From Rhipicephalus microplus (Eukaryota; Arthropoda; Arachnida; Ixodida; Ixodidae): a stretch of 64,000 nucleotides of DNA. A model generated the notes under the pieces. It was not told the DNA's origin, ran no database searches, and saw nothing but the letters and a program-made list of their open reading frames with translations. Of this stretch, positions 56,101-64,000 are shown in pieces. The stretch's first letter is position 1; the number at the start of each line of letters is the position of its first letter. Made by a program: the position numbers and the translations under genes. The stretch covers positions 141,051,319-141,115,318 of the forward strand of contig NC_134707.1 in assembly GCF_043290135.1 (NCBI RefSeq), in the 5' to 3' direction.

Positions 56101-59100
56101 CTAGCTGTGGAGTTTCTAGTTGCAGAGTTTCTAGTTGCATAGTTTCTAGTTGTAGAGTTTCTAGTTGTGGAGTTTTAATTGCGGAGTTTCTAGTTGTGAA
56201 GATTCTAGTTGTGGAGTTTCTAGTTGTGGAGTTTCTAGTTGTGGAGTTTTTAGTTGCAGAGTTTTTAGTTGTGGAGTCTCTAATTGTTGAGTTTCTGGTT
56301 GTGGAGTTTCTAGTTGTGGAGTTTGTAGTTGTAGAGTCTGTAGTTGTGGACTTTCTAGTTGGGGAGTTCCTAGTTTTGGAGTCTCGAGTTGTGGAGTTTC
56401 TAGTTGCGGAGTTTCTAAATGTGGAGTTTCTAGTTGTGGAATTTGTAGTTGTGGAGTATCTAGTTGCGGTGTTTGAAGTTGTGGAGTTTGTAGTTGGAGT
56501 TTCTAGGTGTGGAGTTTCTAGTTGTTGAGTTTCTAGTGGCCGAGTTTCTAGTTGCGAAGTCTCAAGTTGTGCAGTTTCTAGTTGTGGATTTTCTAGTTGC
56601 GGAGTTTCTAGTTGCGGAGTTTCAAGTTGTGTAGTTTCTAGTTGGGGAGTTTCTACTTAAGTTTATAGTTGTGGATTTTCTAGTTGCGGAGTTTCTAGCT
56701 GTGGAGTTTCTAGTTGCGGAGTCTCTAGTTGTGCAGTCTCCAGTTGTGGAGTTTCTCGTTGTGGAGTTTCTAGTTGTGGAGTTTCTAGTTGTAGAGACTC
56801 TAGTTGTGGAGTTTCTAATTTTGGAGTTTCTAGCTTTTTTAAGTTCTGTTGCGGAGTTTCTAGTTGCGGAGTTTCTAGTTGCAAGTTTCTAGCTGTGGAG
56901 TTTATAGTGGCGGAGTTTCTAGTTGCAGAGTTTCTAGTTGTGGAATCTGTCGTTGCGGAGTCTCAAGTGGTGAAGTGTCTAGTCGTGAAGATTCTAGTTG
57001 TGGAGTTTTCTTTTTGTGGAGTCTCCAGTTGTGGAATTTCTAGTTGTAGAGTCTGTAGTTGTTGAGTATCTGGTAGTGGTGTTTCAAGTTGTCGAGTTTC
57101 TAGTTGTGGAGTTTCTAGTTGCGGAGTTTCTAGTTGTTGAGTTTCTAGTTGACGAGTTTCAAGTTGCAAAGTCTCAAGTTCTGGAGTTTCTAGTTGTGGA
57201 GGTTCTAGTTATGGAGTTCTAGTTCCGGAGTTTCTAGCTGTGGAGTTTCTAGTTTCAGAGTCTCTAGTTGGTAGTCTCTAGTTGTGGAGTTTTTTAGTTG
57301 CGGAGTTTCTAGTTGGGGAGTTTCTAGTTGTGGAGACTCTAGTTGTGGAGTTTCTAGCTTTGGAGTTTCTAGTTGCGGAGTTTACTAGTTGCAGAGTTTC
57401 TAGTTGCAAGTTTCTAGCTGTGGAGTTTATAGTGGCGGAGTTTCTGGTTGCAGAGTTTCTAGTTGCGGAGTCTGTCGTTGCGGAGTCTCAAGTTGTGGAG
57501 TGTCTCGTCGTGGAGTTTCTAGTTGCGGAGTTTTCTAGTTGGGGAGTTTCTTGTTGTAGAGTTTCTAGTTTTAAATTTGTAGTTGTGGATTTTCTAATTG
57601 CAGAGTTTCTAGTTGCGGAGTTTCTAGTTGTGTAGTTTCTAGTTGGGGAGTTTCTACTTGAGTTTATAGTTGTGCATTTTCTTGTTGCAGAATTTAGAGT
57701 TGCAGAGTTTCAAGTTGTGGAGTATGTCATTCCAGAGTCTCAAGTTGTGGAGTGTCCAGTCGTGGAGTTTCTAGTTTCGGAGTTTTCTAGTTGTGGAGTT
57801 TCTAGTTGTGGAGTTTCAAGTTGTGGAGTTTCTTGTTGTAGAGTCTCTAGTTTTGAAGTTTGTAGTTGTGGATTTTCTAGTTGCGGAGTTTCTAGTTGCG
57901 GAATTTCAAGTTGTGTAGTTTCTAGTTAGGGAGTTTCTACTTCAGTTTATAGTTGTGGATTTTCTTGTTGCAGAGTTTCGAGTTGCAGAGTTTCAAGTTG
58001 TGGAGTTTCTAGTTGCGGAGTCTCTAGTTGTGGAGTTTCTAGTTGCGGAGTTTCTAGCTGTGGAGTTTCTAGCTGCGGAGTCTCTAGTTGTGCAGTCTTT
58101 AGTTGTGGAGTTGCTCGTTGTGGAGTTTCTAGTTGTGGAGTTTCTAGTTGTAGAGACTCTAGTTGTGGAGTTTCTAGTTGTGAAGTTTCTAGCTTTTTAG
58201 TTTCTAGTTGCGGAGTTTCTAGTTGCGGAGTTTCTAGTTGCAAGTTTCTAGCTGTGGAGTTTTTAGTGGCGGAGTTTCTAGTTGCAGAGTTTCAAGTTGT
58301 GGAATCGGTCATTGCGGAGTCTCAAGTGGTGGAGTGTCTAGTCGTGGAGATTCTAGTTTCGGAGTTTTCTTTTTGTGGAGTCTCCAGTTGTGGAATTTCT
58401 AGTTGTAGAGTTTCTAGTTCTTGAGTTTCTAGTTGTGGAGTCTGTAGTTTTGGAGTATCTGGTTGTGGTGTTTCAAGTTGTGGAGTTTTTAGTTGTGGAG
58501 TTTCTAGTCGCGGAGTTTCTAGCTGTTGAGTTTCTAGTTGCCGAGTTTCTAGTTGCAAAGTCTCAAGTTGTGGAGTTTCTAGTTGTGGAGGTTCTAGTTG
58601 TGGGGTTTCTAGTTGCGGAGTTTCTAGCTGTGGAGTTTCTAGTTGCAGAGTCTCTAGTTGGCAGTTTCTAGCTGTGGAGTTTCTAGTTGCGGAGTTTCTA
58701 GTTGGGGAGTTTCTAGTTGTGGAGACTCTAGTTGTGGAGTTTCTAGCTGTGTAGTTTCTAGCTTTGGAGTTTCTAGTTGCGGTGTTTACTAGTGTCAGAG
58801 TATCTAGTTGCAAGTTTCTAGCTGTGGAGTTAATAGTGGCGGAGTTTCTGGTTGCAGAGTTTCGAGTTGCGGAGTCTGTCGTTGCGGAGTCTCAAGTTGT
58901 GGAGTGTCTAGTCGTGGAGTTTCTAGTTGCGGAGTTTTCTAATTGGGGAGTTTTTTGTTGTAGAGTTTCTAGTTTTAAATTTCTAGTTGTGGATTTTCTA
59001 ATTGCAGAATTTCTAGTTGCGGAGTTTCTAGTTGTGTAGTTTCTAGTTTGGGAGTTTCTACTTAAGCTTATAGTAGTGGATTTCCTTGTTGCCAAGTTTC

Positions 59101-59620
59101 GAGTTGCAGAGTTTCAAGTTGTGGAGTATGTCGTTGCAGAGCCTCAAGTTGTGGAATGTCTAGTCGTGGAGTTTCTAGTTTCGGAGTTTTCTAGTTGTGG
59201 AAATTCTAGTTGTGGAGTTCATATTTGCGGAGTTTCTGACTGTGGAGTTTCTAGTTGCAGAGTCTCTAGTTGTTTAGTCTCTAGTTGCGAAGTGTCTAGT
59301 TATGGAGTTTCTAGTTGTAAAGTTTCTAGTTGTGGAGTTTCTAGCTGCGGAGTTTCTAGCTGTTGAGTTTCTAGTGGCGGAGTCTCTAGATGTGCAGTCT
59401 CTATTTGTGGAGTCACTTGCTGTGGAGTTCCTAGTTGTGGAGCTTCTAGTTGGGAAGTTTCTAGCTGTGGAGTTTCTAGCTGCGGAGTTTGTAGTTGCAG
59501 AGTTTCTAGTTGCGGACGTTCTAGCTGTGGAGTTTCTAGTTCCAGAGTTTCTAGTTGCGGGCGCTCTAGCTGTGCAGTTTCTAGTTGCAGAGTTTCTAGT
59601 GGCGTAGTTTCTAGTTGTGG
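53200..59620 (+). repeat. Long-range satellite duplication, right copy
   Basis: This is the partner of the block at 20.7-28 kb, in the same orientation. It lacks the 834 bp tandem duplication. After about 59.62 kb the match switches to the SINE-bearing 2255 bp type of unit (offset 30728 relative to 29.1-31.0 kb). Confidence 0.8.
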
Positions 59621-61518
59621 TGTTTCAAGTTGTGGAGTTTCTGGTTGTGGAGTTTCTAGTTGCGGAGTTTCTAGCTGTTGAGTTTCTAGTTGCCGAGTTT
59701 CTAGTTGCAAAGTCTCAAGTTGTGGAGTTTCTAGTTGTGGAGGTTCTAGTTGTGGAGTTTCTAGTTGCGGAGTTTCTAGCTGTGGAGTTTCTAGTTGCAG
59801 AGTCTCTGGTTGGCAGTCTCTAGTTGTGGAGTTTCTAGTTGCGGAGTTTCTAGTTGGGGAGTTTCTAGTTGTGGAGACTCTAGTTGTGGAGTTTCTAGTT
59901 GTGGAGTTTCTAGCTTTGGAGTTTCTAGTTGCGGTGTTTACTAGTGGCAGAGTATCTAGTTGCAAGTTTCTAGCTGTGGAGTTTATAGTGGCGACGTTTC
60001 TGGTTGCAGAGTTTCTAGTTGCGGAGTCTGTCGTTGCGGAGTCTCAAGTTGTGGAGTGTCTAGTCGTGGAGTTTCTAGTTGCGGAGTTTTCTAATTGGGG
60101 AGTTTCTTGTTGTAGAGTTTCTAGTTTTTATTTCTAGTTGTGGATTTTCTAATTGCAGAGTTTCTAGTTGCGGAGTTTCTAGTTGTGTTGTTTCTAGTTG
60201 GGGAGTTTCTACTTAAGTTTATAGTTGTGGATTTTCTCGTTGCCGAGTTTCGAGTTGCAGAGTTTCAAGTTGTGGAGTATGTCGTTGCAGAATCTCAAGT
60301 TGTGGAATGTCTAGTCGTGGAGTTCATAGTTTCGGAGTTTCTGACTGTGGAGTTTCTAGTTGCAGAGTCTCTAGTTGTGCATTCTCTAGTTGTGGAGTTT
60401 TTAGTTGTGGAGTTTATAGTTGTGGAGACTCTAGTTGTCCAGTTTCTAGTTACGGAGTTTCTAGTTGCAGAGTTTCTAGTTGTGGAGTTTCCAGTTGTGG
60501 AGTTTCTAGTTGCAGAGTTTCTAGTTGCGGAGTCTTTCGTTGCGGAGTCTCAAGTTGTAGAGTGTCTAGTGGTGGAGTTTCTAGTTGCAGAATTTTCTAG
60601 TTGTGGAGTCTCTAGCTGTGGAGTTTCTAGTTGCGAGGTGTCTAGTTATGGAGTTTCTAGTTGTAAAGTTTCTAGTTGTGGAATTTATAGTTGCGGAGTT
60701 TCTAGCTGTTGAGTTTCTAGTGGCGGAGTCTCTAGATGTGCAGTCACTAGATGTGGAGTCTCTTGCTGTGGAGTTCCTAGTTGTGGAGCTTCTAGTTTGG
60801 AAGTTTCTAGCTGTGGAGTTTCAAGTTGCGGAGTTTCTAGTTGCAAAGTTTCTACTTGCGGACGTTCTAGCTGTGGAGTTTCTAGTTGCAGAGTTTCTAG
60901 TTGCGGGCGCTCTAGCTGTGCAGTTTCTAGTTGCAGAGTTTCTAGTGGCGTAGTTTCTAGTTGTGGAGTTTCTAGTTGTGGAGTTTTTAGTTGCGCAGTT
61001 TCTAGTTGTGGAGTTTCAAGTTGTGGAATTTATATGTCTGGAGTTTTTAATTGTGGAGTTTAATGTTGTCGAGTTTCTAGTTGCAGAGTTTCCAGTAGTG
61101 GAGTTTCCAGTTGTGCAGTTTTTAGTTGTGGAGTCTCTAGTTGTTGAGTCTCTTGTTGTGGAATTTCAAGTTGTGGAGTTTCTAGTTGCGGAGTTTGGAG
61201 TTGCGGAGCGTCTGGTGGTGGAGTTTCTAGTTGTGGAGTTTCTAGTTGCGGAGTTTCTAGCTGTGGAGTTTCTAGTTGCGGAGTCTCCAGATGTGGAGTC
61301 TCTAGTTGTGGAGTTTCTAGTTGTGGAGTTTCTAGTTCTGGAGTTTCTAGTTGCAGAGTTTCTAGTTGCGAAGTCTGTCGTTTCGGAATCTCCAGTGTTA
61401 GGGTGTCTAGTCGTGGAGTTTCTAGTTGCGCAGTTTTCTAGTTGTGGGGTCTCTAGTTGTGGAGTTTCTAGGTGCGAAGTGTCTAGTTATAGAGTTTCTA
61501 GTTGCGGAGTCTCTAGTT

Positions 61519-61754
61519 GATTGATGATATGTGGGGTTTAACGTCTCAAAACCACCATATGATTATGAGAGACGCCGTAGTGGAGGGCTCCGGAAATTTT
61601 GACCACCTTGGGTTCTTGAACGTGCACCCAAATCTGAACACACCGGCCTACAACATTTCCGCCTCCATTGGAAATGCAGCCGCCGCCGGGATTCGAACCC
61701 GCGTCCTGCGGGTCAACAGCCGAGTACCTTAGCCACTTGACCACCGCAGCGGGG
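61519..61754 (-). mobile_element. tRNA-derived tick SINE, copy 9
   Basis: This 236 bp copy lies in the right satellite block in the same flank as the others (offset 30728 from copy 5). It has a private CGCGTCCTGCGG variant in the tRNA-like head and keeps GCAGCC, unlike the GCTGCC of copies 4-7. Confidence 0.87.
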
Positions 61755-63067
61755 CAGTCTCTAGTTGTGCAGTCTCTAGTTGTGCAGTCTCTTGCTGTAG
61801 AGTTTCTAGCTGTGGAGCTTCTAGTTGGGAAGTTTCTAGCTTTGGAGTTTCTAGTTGCGGAGTTTCTAGTTGCAGAGTTTCTAGTTGCGGACGTTCTAGC
61901 TGTGGAGTTTCTAGTTGCAGAGTTTCTAGTTGCGGGCGCTCTAGCTGTGCAGTTTCTAGTTGCAGAGTTTCTAGTGGCGTAGTTTCTAGTTGTGGAGTTT
62001 CTAGTTGTGGAGTTTCTAGTTGCGGAGTTTCTAGCTGTGGAGTTTCTAGTTGCAGAGTCTCTAGTTGGCAGTCTCTAGTTGCGGAGTTTCTAGTTGCGGA
62101 ATTTCTAGTTGGGGAGTTTCTAGTTGTGGAGACTCTAGTTGTGGAGTTTCTAGTTGTGGAGTTTCTAGCTTTGGAGTTTCTAGTTGCGGTGTTTACTAGT
62201 GGCAGAGTATCTAGTTGCAAGTTTCTAGCTGTGGAGTTTATAGTGGCGGAGTTTCTGGTTGCAGAGTTTCTAGTTGCGGAGTCTGTCGTTGCGGAGTCTC
62301 AAGTTGTGGAGTGTCGAGTCGTGGAATTTCTAGTTGCGGAGTTTTCTAATTGGGGAGTTTCTTGTTGTAGAGTTTCTAGTTTTTATTTCTAGTTGTGGAT
62401 TTTCTAATTGCAGAGTTTCTAGTTGCGGAGTTTCTAGTTGTGTTGTTTCTGTTTGGGGAGTTTCTACTTAAGTTCATAGTTGTGGATTTTCTTGTTGCCG
62501 AGTTTCGAGTTGCAGAGTTTCAAGTTGTGGAGTATGTCGTTGCAGAGTCTCAAGTTGTGGAATGTCTAGTCGTGGAGTTTCTAGTTTCGGAGTTTCTGAC
62601 TGTGGAGTTTCTAGTTGCAGAGTCTCTAGTTGTGCAGTCTCTAGTTGTGGAGTTTTTAGTTGTGGAGTTTTTAGTTGTGGAGTCTCTAGTTGTTGAGTCT
62701 CTTGTTGTGGAATTTCAAGTTGTGGAGTTTCTAGTTGCGGAGTTTGGAGTTGCGGAGCGTCTGGTGGTGGAGTTTCTAGTTGTGGAGTTTCTAGTTGCGG
62801 AGTTTCTAGCTGTGGAGTTTCTAGTTGCGGAGTCTCTAGATGTGGAGTCTCTAGTTGTGGAGTTTCTAGTTGTGGAGTTCCTAGTTCTGGAGTTTCTAGT
62901 TGCAGAGTTTCTAGTTGCGAAGTCTGTCGTTTCGGAATCTCCAGTTGTAGGGTGTCTAGTCGTGGAGTTTCTAGTTGCGGAGTTTTCTAGTTGTGGGGTC
63001 TCTAGTTGTGGAGTTTCTAGTTGCGAAGTGTCTAGTTATAGAGTTTCTAGTTGCGGAGTCTCTAGTT

Positions 63068-63306
63068 GATTGATGATATGTGCGGTTTAACGTCTCAAAA
63101 CCACCATATGATTATGAGAGACGCCGTAGTCGAGGGCTCCGGAAATTTTGACCACCTTGGGTTCTTTAACGTGCACCCAAATCTGAACACACCAGCCTAC
63201 AACATTTCCGCCTCCATTGGAAATGCAGCCGCCGCCGCCGGGATTCGAACCCGCGACCTGCGGGTCAACAGCCGAGTACCTTAGCCACTTGACTACCGCA
63301 GCGGGG
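63068..63306 (-). mobile_element. tRNA-derived tick SINE, copy 10
   Basis: This 239 bp copy resembles copy 8 (GTAGTCGAGGG). Private changes include ATGTGCGG near the tail and TTGACTACCGC next to the A box. It lies 1549 bp after copy 9, in a shortened satellite unit. Confidence 0.87.
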
Positions 63307-64000
63307 CAGTCTCTAGTTGTGCAGTCTCTAGTTGTGCAGTCTCTTGCTGTAGAGTTTCTAGCTGTGGAGCTTCTAGTTCGGAAGTTTCTAGCTTTGGAGT
63401 TTCTAGTTGCGGAGTTTCTAGTTGCAGAGTTTCTAGTTGCGGACGTTCTAGCTGGGGAGTTTCTAGTTGCGGGCGCTCTAGCTGTGCAGTTTCTAGTTGC
63501 AGAGTTTCTAGTGGCGTAGTTTCTAGTTGTGGAGTTTCTAGTTGTGGAGTTTGAAGTTGTGGAATTTATATGTGTGGAGTTTTTAGTTGTGGAGTTTAAT
63601 GTTGTCGAGTTTCTAGTTGCAGAGTTTCCAGTAGTGGAGTTTAGAGTTGTGCAGTTTTTAGTTGTGGAGTCTCTAGTTAATGAGTCTCTTGTTGTGGAAT
63701 TTCAAGTTTTGGAGTTTCTAGTTGCGGAGTTTGTAGTTGCGGAGAGTCTGGTGGTGGAGTTTCTAGTTGTGGAGTTTCTAGTTGCGGAGTTTCTAGCTGT
63801 GGAGTTTCTAGTTGCGGAGTCTCTAGATGTGAAGTCTCTAGTTGGGGAGTTTCTAGTTGTGGAGTTTCTAGTTCTGGAGTTTCTAGCTGCAGAGTTTCTA
63901 GTTGCGAAGTCTGTCGTTGCGGAGTCTCAAGTTGTAGAGTGTCTATTCGTGGAGTTTCTAGTTGTGGAGTTTTCCTGTTCTGGAGTCTCTAGTTGTGGAG

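Larger units (their letters stand above)
52746..64000 (+). repeat. 15 bp minisatellite array, right block
   Basis: This is the same 15 bp satellite in the same orientation as the left block. It resumes exactly at the right end of the 10.6 kb transposon and runs to the end of the window. Most of 53.2-59.6 kb is a near-identical copy of about 20.7-28 kb, and 59.8-61.7 kb matches about 29.1-31.0 kb. It contains two SINE copies. No gene is visible; open frames here are products of the five-codon period. Confidence 0.95.

Overview
This 64 kb window is eukaryotic non-genic repeat DNA. It is best explained as a satellite block from a hard tick (Ixodida, probably a metastriate genus). The organism call rests on ten copies of a roughly 238 bp tRNA-derived SINE whose body resembles tick SINEs of the Ruka type; this was recognised by eye and not searched. 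I see no bacterial, viral or host protein-coding gene. The only sequence that looks truly coding is a partial transposase.

Layout. (1) Positions 1-42143 are a continuous minisatellite with a 15 bp unit close to GTTGTGGAGTTTCTA, always in the same orientation. (2) Positions 42146-52743 are a 10,598 bp DNA transposon. Its inverted arms are about 4.86 and 4.59 kb, it is flanked by a TA duplication, and removing it restores the satellite exactly. (3) Positions 52746-64000 are the same satellite resuming in the same phase and orientation.

The satellite is built from variant 15-mers arranged in higher-order repeats. The clearest is a 2255 bp unit carrying one SINE (28.5-37.5 kb), itself amplified as a 4510 bp dimer. 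There is also a roughly 6 kb block repeated at an offset of 8.6-8.9 kb (start of window to 14.9 kb), an 834 bp tandem duplication (25.0-26.6 kb), and a block of about 6.5-7 kb shared between 20.7-28 kb and 53.2-59.6 kb. All ten SINEs have the same orientation and the same flanking monomers, so they descend from one insertion carried along by satellite amplification.

The transposon has, from each end inward: the terminus CAGGTTTTCCCGC; seven to eight 21 bp subterminal repeats; an array of about 135 bp units (about 17 on the left, about 15 on the right) rich in the palindrome TGACGTCA; then about 2.3 kb of arm sequence with no recognised gene. Between the arms is a 1.15 kb unique core. It encodes, on the minus strand, the C-terminal part of a Tc1/mariner/IS630-type DDE transposase. 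The protein lacks its DNA-binding region and first catalytic Asp, so it is either a terminal exon or a truncated relic.

The many apparent open frames elsewhere are by-products of a 15 bp (5-codon) repeat that lacks stops in four of six frames. They are not listed as genes.
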